Below are positions 1-5,091 of a stretch of 6,200 bases of DNA, in pieces (the first letter of the stretch is position 1; the number at the start of each line of letters is the position of its first letter). The stretch comes from JBATBW01 sp049662565 (GTDB taxonomy: Bacteria; Bacillota_I; Bacilli_A; Erysipelotrichales; Erysipelotrichaceae): contig JBATBW010000014.1 in assembly GCA_049662565.1 (NCBI GenBank), positions 1-6,200 on the forward strand. The letters are read 5' to 3'. Under the pieces are notes generated by a model that saw only the letters and a list, made by a program, of their open reading frames with translations, was not told the DNA's origin and made no database searches. Both the position numbers and the translations under genes were made by a program.

Positions 1-1
1 T

Positions 2-475
2 ATCTACTAATATAATGTATATGCAATATATAACATCCGACAAGCTAAATCCTTACCGATATTCAACGAAATGAGGACTAATGTAAAAATAGCATAACAA
101 GGGTATATTATAAATAATAAAGTAAAAATAGCTTTAACGTATTTGATAAACCAAGAAGATAAGATAAGAGAATATCTAAAAGATGGAAGAATAGAAATAT
201 CTACTAACTCAATCGAAACAGCTATTAGACCTTTTACGGTGGGAAGATCGAACTGGGTTTTTTGTAACACACCAAAAGGTGCTGCAGCATCTAGTTTTTA
301 CTATACATTAGTTGAAAGTGCAAAAGCTAATAAACTAGATGTGTATAAATATATCGAATCTCTATTAGAAAGAATACCTAATATCGAATTAACCGATGAA
401 AACATAGAAACAATAATGCCATATAGTACAGCTTACCAAAAAGATTACAATATAAAAATAAGAAATCATAAATAG
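2..475 (+). pseudogene. IS66-family transposase, C-terminal remnant with in-frame stops
   Basis: Remnant of the DDE transposase of an IS66-family insertion sequence. The longest intact stretch begins at a TTG (143) and ends with TAG at 473-475. It contains the family signature D-G-R-I-E-I-S...N-S-I-E-x-A-I-R-P-F-x-V-G-R-x-N-W-x-F, with the last catalytic Glu of the DDE triad at codon 215-217, then the IS66 C-terminal domain (T-P-K-G-A-x-A-S-S...Y-T-L-V-E-S-A-K-A-N...Y-I-E-S-L-L-E-R-I-P). Homology continues upstream in the same frame: codons 29-58 read Y-N-I-R-Q-A-K-S-L-P, which fits the Y-N-x-R-x-x-K-S-x-P segment preceding this domain in IS66 transposases. That frame is broken by TAA at 95-97 and TAA at 8-10, so the TTG at 143 is not a true start. 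The N-terminal part with the two catalytic Asp residues lies outside the window. A nonfunctional copy is near certain; exact family relatives are unknown. Confidence 0.9.
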
Positions 476-499
476 AAATATCTATTCATGATTCTTTTT
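461..499 (+). terminator. Intrinsic terminator of the IS66 transposase
   Basis: A 16-base left arm (461-476) and right arm (481-496) pair around an AATA loop, with mismatches only at 470/487 and 463/494 plus one G-T pair. A T-rich tract (492-499) follows. The hairpin overlaps the transposase stop codon, which is the usual compact arrangement of an insertion sequence. Coordinates are read directly; termination activity is inferred. Confidence 0.7.
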
Positions 500-506
500 G
501 CATATA

Positions 507-532
507 CCTACGCTTTATTATTTGACGCTTAC
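507..532 (-). repeat. Right terminal inverted repeat of the IS66-family element
   Basis: Read on the minus strand from base 532 inward, the sequence is GTAAGCGTC followed by an AT-rich stretch. GTAAGCG is the characteristic outer end of IS66-family elements (family knowledge). It lies about 55 bases after the transposase stop, as expected for the right end. The element therefore ends at 532. The next eight bases, TTTTATAC (533-540), would be the target-site duplication if the left copy carries the same octamer; the left end is outside the window. Confidence 0.75.
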
Positions 533-601
533 TTTTATACAGTGGTTACACTTTAGCTCTAAGGACTTTTTGGGGCTAACCTGTTTCGCTACCTTTCTCA
601 T
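518..601 (-). pseudogene. 5' stub of an unidentified gene cut by the IS66 end
   Basis: On the minus strand an ATG at 601-599 is preceded five bases upstream by GAGAAGG (613-607), a good ribosome binding site. The frame reads M-R-K-V-A-K-Q-V-S-P-K-K-S-L-E-L-K-C-N-H then C-I-K. It crosses the IS66 outer end at 532 and stops at TAA (520-518) inside the element. The 23 codons outside the IS carry a C-N-H-C pair that could begin a zinc-binding site, and this stretch is richer in GC than its surroundings. I do not recognise the family. The reading is that the IS inserted after codon 23 and that the rest of the gene lies on the far side of the element, outside the window. A chance short frame cannot be excluded. 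Confidence 0.45.
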
Positions 602-624
602 AGGAACCTTCTCATCTAGAGGAT

Positions 625-651
625 ATTGTATATCATATGAATTTGTGACAA
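625..651 (-). promoter_or_regulatory. Possible promoter of the interrupted minus-strand gene
   Basis: On the minus strand TTGTCA (651-646) resembles a -35 box. TACAAT (630-625) lies 15 bases downstream; CAATAT (628-623) is an alternative at 17 bases. The position, about 25 bases before the stub's ribosome binding site, fits a start site near 618. The 15-base spacing is suboptimal and the region is AT-rich, so this is tentative. Confidence 0.35.
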
Positions 652-723
652 AATCATTAGTGATACATTAAGACATTATCATTTTCGAATGAGATCAAAC
701 TTTAATAGTATTTCGTAAAACAG

Positions 724-750
724 TTTTCAAATATTAATATGTGATATAAT
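724..750 (+). promoter_or_regulatory. Extended -10 promoter of the nuclease-like gene
   Basis: TGA-TATAAT (742-750) is a perfect extended -10 (TGn plus TATAAT). The -35 region is weak (TTTTCA at 724-729), as is common for extended -10 promoters. A start near 757 would give a leader of about 54 bases. Identical 10-base direct repeats AAATATTAAT flank the -10 box at 729-738 and 765-774, 36 bases apart, and might be operator half sites. In such AT-rich DNA they could also be chance. Confidence 0.5.
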
Positions 751-810
751 TTATTAATAAATTAAAATATTAATGTCCTATTATGAAATATAATCAAAGG
801 AGTGTCACAG

Positions 811-1362
811 ATGTTAAATATCGATGATTTAATAGCTAATTTCTTCCAATGTTTTAAAAATAATGAAGGAGAATTGTATAATGAATTTTCGCTACAACAT
901 GAACTCGGAATATTTTTAAGGCAACAATTACCAAGTTATAAAATTCAATTTGAAAGGAATGTATCTTTTTTTAACATTACTAAAACAATAAAAAAAGAAA
1001 TAGATATTGTTATATATAATGACACTGAGCGTTATGCCATAGAATTAAAATATCCTTTAAACGGACAATATCCTGAACAAATGTATTCTTTTGTTAGAGA
1101 TATTAAATTTATGGAAGAATTAAAAGAGAATGGTTTTACCCAAACATATGCAATTTGTTTAATAAGAGATAAATTATTTTACGAAGGTAAAAATACGGAT
1201 GGTATTTATTCGTTTTTTAGAGATGAATTTGTTATTAGTGGCATAATTCATAAACCTACCGGAAATTTAAAAGGGAAAGACTTCATTAAAATTAATGGCT
1301 GTTATAAAATTCAATGGATAAATTGTCTTTCATATCATAAATATTATTTAATTAAGATATAA
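811..1362 (+). CDS. PD-(D/E)XK nuclease-like hypothetical protein
   Basis: A 183-aa soluble protein without signal peptide or membrane segments. The start is ATG 811: GGAG at 799-802 sits eight bases upstream. The in-frame GTG at 802 overlaps that site and would be unusable. Order of elements: N-terminal helix with E-F-S-L-Q-H-E-L-G-I-F-L-R (Glu31), then beta strands with K-E-I-D-I-V-I (Asp65) and A-I-E-L-K-Y (Glu78, Lys80), spaced as in PD-(D/E)XK nuclease folds. A conserved-looking N-G-Q-Y-P-E-Q-M stretch (84-91) follows, and an aromatic-rich C-terminus ends Y-Y-L-I-K-I. I recall similar uncharacterised full-length proteins in Firmicutes and Bacteroidota, so it appears complete. The likely role is a stand-alone DNA-cutting or DNA-binding protein, perhaps defence-linked given the neighbouring IS. 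No methylase or partner is visible, and substrate and function are unknown. Confidence 0.8.
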   Translation: MLNIDDLIANFFQCFKNNEGELYNEFSLQHELGIFLRQQLPSYKIQFERNVSFFNITKTIKKEIDIVIYNDTERYAIELKYPLNGQYPEQMYSFVRDIKFMEELKENGFTQTYAICLIRDKLFYEGKNTDGIYSFFRDEFVISGIIHKPTGNLKGKDFIKINGCYKIQWINCLSYHKYYLIKI

Positions 1363-1497
1363 TAGGAAAGATAAGCATCTAATATGTTTATATAGGTTTT
1401 TATTAACAATCATTTTTGTTTAAATATTTATATTAAAGTAATTAAGGGGAAATAATTAACTTTACGTTGAATTGAGAACATCAAAATGGAGAATAAT
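1363..1497 (+). other. Intergenic region between nuclease-like gene and hydrolase
   Basis: These 135 bases are very AT-rich. I see no convincing terminator after the nuclease-like gene: the only hairpin, around TTAACAA/TTGTTTAA near 1403-1424, is weak. I also see no consensus promoter. A TTGTTT (1416-1421) and TAATTA (1439-1444) pair at 17-base spacing is the best candidate for transcribing the hydrolase gene. An AAGGGGA at 1444-1450 looks like a ribosome binding site but has no open frame behind it. Confidence 0.35.
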
Positions 1498-2127
1498 ATG
1501 AATAAAATATTTATACATGGGTTAGGTCAAAATAGTGATAGTTGGAGTGATGTGATTTCTAAGTTTACAGCTAGCGATAATTGTTTTTGTCCCAATCTAA
1601 AATCATTATTAGGAGTTAAGAAAGTGACATTCAATAATATATATGAGTCTTTTTGTCATTATTGCGATACATATAATGGTAAAATTGATTTATGTGGGAT
1701 TTCATTAGGCGGTATGTTAGCTTTAAAATATGCAATTGATAATCCACAAAAAGTAAATTCGTTAGTGGTTCTAGGTGCTCAATATAAAATACCTAAATTT
1801 CTATTTTTGTTACAAGGATTGGTTTTTAGATGCTTGCCTAGTTCCTTATTTGATGATAGGGGATTTACTAAAAAAGATTTTATCGCTTTAACAGAATCGA
1901 TGATCAATATTGATTTTAGTAATGGATTGTCAAATATAACTTGTGAAACTTTAGTGATTTGTGGTGGAAAGGATTACGCAAATTTGGATGCATCAAAAAA
2001 ACTTCATCAATTACTAAAGAAATCAAAGTTACATCTTGTAACAAATTGTAAGCATGAAGTTAATGTTGATAGTTTTGAACAATTATCAGAAATATTATTA
2101 TGCTTTTATAATACGTCTAACATTTAA
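1498..2127 (+). CDS. Alpha/beta-fold hydrolase
   Basis: A 209-aa cytoplasmic alpha/beta hydrolase of unknown substrate (esterase, lipase or thioesterase type). The start is ATG 1498: GGAG (1488-1491) lies six bases upstream, and the protein then opens directly into the first strand, M-N-K-I-F-I-H-G-L-G. An ATG at 1486 in the same frame lacks a good binding site and overlaps that GGAG. The oxyanion-hole HG motif is at 7-8, the nucleophile elbow G-I-S-L-G-G at 67-72 with Ser69, the acid in G-G-K-D (Asp159), and the base in K-H-E-V-N (His186). The triad is complete and in canonical order. The cap region (about 95-140) is short and hydrophobic. Length is at the small end for the superfamily but nothing essential is missing. 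It is followed by a strong terminator, so it is probably monocistronic; no pathway partner is adjacent. Confidence 0.88.
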   Translation: MNKIFIHGLGQNSDSWSDVISKFTASDNCFCPNLKSLLGVKKVTFNNIYESFCHYCDTYNGKIDLCGISLGGMLALKYAIDNPQKVNSLVVLGAQYKIPKFLFLLQGLVFRCLPSSLFDDRGFTKKDFIALTESMINIDFSNGLSNITCETLVICGGKDYANLDASKKLHQLLKKSKLHLVTNCKHEVNVDSFEQLSEILLCFYNTSNI

Positions 2128-2129
2128 AC

Positions 2130-2197
2130 ATAACCACTAACATTCATATATAAACCACTTATCGATAATTGATTGAATGTTAATGGTTATTTTTTTA
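2130..2197 (+). terminator. Long-stem intrinsic terminator after the hydrolase gene
   Basis: The arms 2130-2146 (ATAACCACTAACATTCA) and 2174-2190 (TGAATGTTAATGGTTAT) pair over 17 positions with a single C-A mismatch (2137/2183). A 27-base loop separates them and a run of seven T's (2190-2196) follows. It starts three bases after the hydrolase stop codon. The loop contains the perfect palindrome TTATCGATAA (2159-2168). The right arm also contains promoter elements of the next operon. Confidence 0.8.
2132..2162 (+). promoter_or_regulatory. Candidate LytTR operator (two direct repeats, 21-bp period)
   Basis: AACCACTAA (2132-2140) and AACCACTTA (2153-2161) are near-identical 9-base direct repeats with a 12-base spacer, exactly two helical turns apart. 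LytTR-domain regulators bind tandem 9-bp direct repeats with a 12-13 bp gap (family knowledge), and such sites sit just upstream of -35 in activated promoters. Here the second repeat ends 11 bases before the -35 box of the LytTR operon, suggesting autoregulation. The ACC..T core resembles known LytTR sites. Binding is inferred. Confidence 0.55.
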
Positions 2198-2201
2198 TAC
2201 T
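2173..2201 (+). promoter_or_regulatory. Promoter of the LytTR-DUF3021 operon
   Basis: TTGAAT (2173-2178) and TATACT (2196-2201) are separated by exactly 17 bases, close to the vegetative sigma consensus. The start site would fall near 2208, leaving a leader of about 17 bases that contains little more than the ribosome binding site AAAGGAGA (2211-2218). The -35 box and spacer are the 3' arm of the upstream terminator. Confidence 0.65.
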
Positions 2202-2224
2202 ATATTTAGAAAAGGAGAAGAAGA

Positions 2225-2665
2225 ATGCAAATTGAAATAAAAATTGATGAGAATTGTCCTGAAATAAAAGTGTTAGTTATTTGTGATAAAATGACACAAG
2301 AAGTTAGTCAATTAGTGGAAAAACTATCTTATGAAACACCTAAAATAATATTTGGCATTAAAGATGATAAAGTCGAAATATTGAGTGAATGTAATATTAT
2401 TAGTATTTATACATGCGACAAAAAGGTGTTTATCACAACGGATAAAGGAGAATATTTGGTAAAGATGCGCTTATATGAAATAGAAGAAAGACTGGATAAA
2501 AATAGTTTTGTTCGAATATCAAATGGCGAAATAATTAATATTAAAAAAGCAAAGAATTTTGATCTTAGTTTTACTGGTACCATTTGTGTCACTTTAACAA
2601 ATGGTAAAGTAACTTATGTTTCTAGAAGATATGTGACTAAGATTAAACAAATATTAGGAATATGA
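2225..2665 (+). CDS. Stand-alone LytTR-family transcriptional regulator
   Basis: A 146-aa DNA-binding regulator without a receiver domain, so it is not a classical two-component response regulator. The C-terminal ~100 residues form a LytTR domain: I-S-I-Y-T-C-D-K-K-V-F-I (about 59-70), Y-L-V-K-M-R-L-Y-E-I-E-E-R-L (77-90), F-V-R-I-S-N-G-E-I-I-N (95-105), and the closing Y-V-S-R-R-Y-V-T-K-I-K (130-140). The N-terminal ~45 residues are a small alpha/beta extension common in this subgroup. Start ATG 2225 has GGAG seven bases upstream. It is transcribed with the DUF3021 gene ten bases downstream. In streptococcal LytTR regulatory systems (for example HdrRM and BrsRM) such a regulator is held inactive by a cognate membrane protein and activates its own operon and bacteriocin or competence genes. 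The targets here are unknown beyond the likely operator upstream of itself. Confidence 0.9.
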   Translation: MQIEIKIDENCPEIKVLVICDKMTQEVSQLVEKLSYETPKIIFGIKDDKVEILSECNIISIYTCDKKVFITTDKGEYLVKMRLYEIEERLDKNSFVRISNGEIINIKKAKNFDLSFTGTICVTLTNGKVTYVSRRYVTKIKQILGI

Positions 2666-2675
2666 GGTAAATAAA

Positions 2676-3119
2676 ATGAAAAAGGAAATATTTAAAAGAG
2701 CATTATTGGGCTTTCCGCTAGGCATTGCTATTGGCTATGTTATATCTATAATAAGTTCATTAATCTTCGCTAATGGCTATTATAGTGCTTGTGTGCCTAT
2801 GTTAATTGAGAAAATGGGTAGTGAGATAAATGCGGTAATATTACAAACTGTACTAAGTGGTTTACTAGGTAGCGTATTTGCGGGTAGTTCAATTATTTGG
2901 GAATTAGATGAATGGAGTATTATTAAACAAACTGTTATATATTTTATGATTATTTCGATTACGATGATTCCAATTGCTTATATAACTAATTGGATGGAAC
3001 ATAGTATCGAGGGATTTCTAATATATTTTTTAGTATTTGTTGTTATTTTTTCAATTATTTGGCTTACACAATATTTGATTTGGAAAGCCAATATTACTAA
3101 AATTAATTCTAAGTTATAA
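2676..3119 (+). CDS. DUF3021 family membrane protein, likely partner of the LytTR regulator
   Basis: A 147-aa integral membrane protein with four predicted helices at about 10-32, 52-75, 84-107 and 112-136 and short polar loops. The region around G-S-S-I-I-W-E-L-D-E-W-S-I-I-K-Q-T (70-86), between helices 2 and 3, matches the DUF3021 pattern. The start ATG 2676 lies ten bases after the regulator stop; the binding site GAGG (2664-2667) overlaps that TGA stop, which implies translational coupling and matched amounts of both proteins. By analogy with the LytTR/membrane-inhibitor pairs of streptococci, it probably binds or antagonises the LytTR protein at the membrane and releases it on an unknown signal. 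No catalytic motif is visible. The DUF3021 assignment rests on context, helix layout and that loop; a sensor-like role is inference. Confidence 0.85.
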   Translation: MKKEIFKRALLGFPLGIAIGYVISIISSLIFANGYYSACVPMLIEKMGSEINAVILQTVLSGLLGSVFAGSSIIWELDEWSIIKQTVIYFMIISITMIPIAYITNWMEHSIEGFLIYFLVFVVIFSIIWLTQYLIWKANITKINSKL

Positions 3120-3152
3120 AAAAAGCTCCTACTTTTTTGGTAGGAACTTTTT
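3120..3152. terminator. Bidirectional terminator between convergent genes
   Basis: The arms 3120-3132 and 3140-3152 pair (AAAAAG and TCCTAC with CTTTTT and GTAGGA) with one C-A mismatch (3126/3146) and a TTTTTTG loop. The A-run on the left and T-run on the right give a U-tract in both directions. It therefore ends both the DUF3021 transcript and the convergent DUF2680 transcript, whose stop codon is at 3155-3157. Confidence 0.85.
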
Positions 3153-3154
3153 AA

Positions 3155-3607
3155 CTAATTTGTACAAGAACCGTCTTGTAATCGATTACCTTGGCCTCTT
3201 CCTTGACCTTTGCCTTGCCCCTTACCATTTCCTTGGCCTAAACCTAAATTAAGTTTATCGCCGTTATTGTTGGGTGTACCATCGCAGGTTTGTTGTCTTT
3301 TTTCGATGTTACTGATGATTTCATCGGCTTTAGTTTGAGTAATTTTATCTTCTTTTACTAAAGTGTTAAGACGTTCTTTTTTCATTTCTAGTACTTCTTT
3401 TTTGAATTCATCAAGTTTGCCTGCTTCTTTGGCAATTGTTCCGTAGGACTTATTTTCATTTTGGCGGATAGTTGTTACTTCTTCAATAGTTTTGCCAGTT
3501 ACTCCGGCTGCAGCTTCTGCTGGTGTTTTATATGTGGCAGCGTAAGCGGTAATTCCGGTTGTTGCGATTATCGCAGCTAATGTACTTATGGTAATTATTT
3601 TTTTCAT
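3155..3607 (-). CDS. Secreted DUF2680 (YckD-like) protein
   Basis: A 150-aa exported protein of unknown function. Start is ATG 3607-3605, with AGGAGG seven bases upstream; the 23 in-frame codons further up, from a TTG, overlap the kinase stop and have no binding site. Residues 1-23 are a Sec signal peptide (M-K-K, hydrophobic core, A-Y-A before Ala24). Residues 26-105 form the charged helical DUF2680 domain: Y-K-T-P-A-E-A-A-A-G-V-T-G-K, Y-G-T-I-A-K-E-A-G-K, then K-I-T-Q-x-x-A-D-E-I. Residues 122-140 are a Gly-Gln-Lys repeat tract (G-Q-G-K-G-Q-G type), framed by Cys108 (C-D-G-T) and Cys148 (Q-D-G-S-C), which could form a disulfide. Such genes often sit beside two-component systems; here it follows a response regulator and kinase and has its own promoter. 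It may be a target or an extracytoplasmic accessory of that kinase; this is inference. Confidence 0.85.
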   Translation of the reverse strand: MKKIITISTLAAIIATTGITAYAATYKTPAEAAAGVTGKTIEEVTTIRQNENKSYGTIAKEAGKLDEFKKEVLEMKKERLNTLVKEDKITQTKADEIISNIEKRQQTCDGTPNNNGDKLNLGLGQGNGKGQGKGQGRGQGNRLQDGSCTN

Positions 3608-3647
3608 TTTGTTTCCTCCTATAGCTGTTTTGCTATGGTTATATGAT

Positions 3648-3676
3648 AAATTAAATGTATGGCGAAATTGTGTCAA
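3648..3676 (-). promoter_or_regulatory. Consensus promoter of the DUF2680 gene, overlapping the kinase stop
   Basis: On the minus strand a perfect TTGACA (3676-3671) contains the kinase TGA stop codon. Seventeen bases later is TAATTT (3653-3648), a moderate -10 box. A start near 3641 would give a leader of about 34 bases that includes a small hairpin, ATAGC/GCTAT (3636-3632 with 3625-3621), directly before the AGGAGG. This would let the secreted protein be made at a much higher level than the regulators upstream. Confidence 0.55.
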
Positions 3677-5091
3677 TTATCGGTATTAATGATGAACTTT
3701 GTGCCTTTGTTTATTTCACTTTCAACAGTAATTTGATAGTTGTGCTTTTTAGCTATTTCTTTGGCTATTGATAATCCTAAACCATTACCGGAGTGATTAG
3801 TTGAAGATGTTGATTTGTTGAATCGATCAAAGATATAAGGTAGTTGATCTTTGTTTATTCCTTCGCCAAAGTCTTCAATTACTATACTATTATTGTTGAT
3901 ATTGATATTGATATAACTGTTCATTGGGGAGAATTTTATCGCATTATCGATAATTATTAATAATAATTGACGTATTCTTGTATAGTCGGCATGTAATATG
4001 TCGTTTTCACTATTGTTGTTTAATATAATATTTATATTTTTATTTGCTGCGATTTTTTTGCTTGTTCTTATCACATCATTGATCAAATCTTTTTTGGATA
4101 TATCTTGCTTAAAAATGGAGAATTCTAAGTTTTCTAATTGTGATAGGTCTAATAAGTCTTTGATTAGATCTTGAAGATTATTGATTTCATAAAGCATTTG
4201 TTTGTAGTAAGCTTGTATTTCTTGAGGGTTAGTTATAATATGATCATTTAAGGCTTCTAGTGACCCCTTGATTATAGTTACTGGTGTTTTTAATTCATGT
4301 GATACATTTGCCACAAATTCTTTTTGACGTTCTTCTTTATTTTTATATTCTTCGTCGGCAATAGCTAGTTGTTGTGAAAGATAGTTGATACTATTAGCTA
4401 GTTGGCCAATTTCATCTTTCTTATTGATTTGATTTTTTATATGATAATCGCCTTTTGCCAGTTTTAGGGTGTTATCATTAATGATTTTTAATGGCTTAGT
4501 AAATGATTTAGATAATAATGAAGATATAAATAGAGCTAATACTAATGAAATGCTTAAACTCATTAATAATATTTTATTAGTAGCATTATTCGCATTATTG
4601 ATGCCACTAATTGATGAGTGCAATAAAACAACACCGACTATTTTATTATTGATGGTTATAGGTGTGCCGACAGTTAATGTCGGTTGATCTAACAAATATG
4701 AGAACTCTTCGCTAAAAGTAGTTTTTCCTTTTAATACTTCTTCTACTAACTCTTTAGCATTAATAGGTAATTCTTCATATTCAATCTTAGTGTGGTTACC
4801 GTTGTTGTTGATGATAAAATTAAGGTTTTCATCTACCACCCATACGGTTTTGTTGGTTACATCATTAATCATTTGTAAATATTTACGAAATCCACTGCCT
4901 TTTGTTTTGTTTTCTAAAAAAGTTTTAACATCTTCACTAATATTGTTGCTTTGAGTTATCATTTCTTGTTTAGTTAATTCAATAGTATGATTTCTAAATA
5001 AGTGGGTGAAAATAGTACTATTTATTAATGTAAAAATAATTAGACTAATAAGAAATGATAAAAAGAGCTTTATTGTTATTTTTTTATTCAT
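3673..5091 (-). CDS. Two-component sensor histidine kinase
   Basis: A 472-aa membrane histidine kinase. Start ATG 5091-5089 has GAGG six to seven bases upstream; a TTG four codons earlier is in frame but has no binding site. Order: first membrane helix about 8-29; extracytoplasmic sensor about 30-170, whose V-W-V-V-D-E-N-L-N-F-I and G-T-P-I-T-I-N-N-K-I-V-G-V-V-L-L strands suggest a PAS/Cache-like fold; second helix about 173-194; HAMP about 195-247; H-box V-S-H-E-L-K-T-P with His265; N-box D-N-A-I-K-F-S-P (Asn383); G1 D-F-G-E-G (407-411); F-box F-D-R-F (421-424); G2 G-N-G-L-G-L (435-440). All catalytic motifs are intact. It overlaps the response regulator gene by eight bases, so they are co-translated partners. 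Length is normal for the family. The signal is unknown; acting on the adjacent secreted DUF2680 gene or the cell envelope is only a guess from context. Confidence 0.95.
   Translation of the reverse strand: MNKKITIKLFLSFLISLIIFTLINSTIFTHLFRNHTIELTKQEMITQSNNISEDVKTFLENKTKGSGFRKYLQMINDVTNKTVWVVDENLNFIINNNGNHTKIEYEELPINAKELVEEVLKGKTTFSEEFSYLLDQPTLTVGTPITINNKIVGVVLLHSSISGINNANNATNKILLMSLSISLVLALFISSLLSKSFTKPLKIINDNTLKLAKGDYHIKNQINKKDEIGQLANSINYLSQQLAIADEEYKNKEERQKEFVANVSHELKTPVTIIKGSLEALNDHIITNPQEIQAYYKQMLYEINNLQDLIKDLLDLSQLENLEFSIFKQDISKKDLINDVIRTSKKIAANKNINIILNNNSENDILHADYTRIRQLLLIIIDNAIKFSPMNSYINININNNSIVIEDFGEGINKDQLPYIFDRFNKSTSSTNHSGNGLGLSIAKEIAKKHNYQITVESEINKGTKFIINTDN

Larger units (their letters stand above)
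11..532 (+). mobile_element. IS66-family insertion sequence, right-hand portion only
   Basis: Covers the transposase remnant, its terminator and the right inverted repeat. The left limit in this window is only where homology can still be read; the true element extends beyond the window. Because the transposase has at least two in-frame stops, this copy should not move on its own. The intact right end would still be a substrate for a transposase supplied in trans. Confidence 0.8.

Noticed and set aside
7..270. Open frame of 87 codons on the minus strand
   Set aside because: It lies antisense to the transposase remnant, whose plus-strand frame shows clear IS66 motifs. It has no ribosome binding site and its hydrophobic sequence looks like the complement of AT-rich coding DNA.
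541..620. GC-richer segment with a possible TTAGCTC/GGGCTAA stem, considered as a small RNA or tRNA remnant
   Set aside because: The stem is seven pairs with a G-T and a long loop. No tRNA arms or known RNA pattern are present, and the segment reads better as the start of a minus-strand gene.
492..689. Plus-strand open frame without stop across the IS66 end
   Set aside because: It has no start codon with a binding site, crosses the IS boundary and shows no family pattern; the minus-strand reading there is better supported.
802..810. GTG at 802 as start of the nuclease-like gene
   Set aside because: The GTG overlaps the GGAG ribosome binding site; ATG 811 has proper eight-base spacing.
2407..2592. 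Open frame of 61 codons on the minus strand
   Set aside because: It is fully antisense to the LytTR gene, with no binding site or recognisable motif.
3608..3676. N-terminal extension of the DUF2680 protein from a TTG at 3676
   Set aside because: It would place 23 residues before the signal peptide, has no binding site, and would ignore the AGGAGG before ATG 3607.
4469..4687. Open frame of 72 codons on the plus strand
   Set aside because: It is antisense to the kinase's sensor, second membrane helix and HAMP region; the kinase frame is unambiguous.
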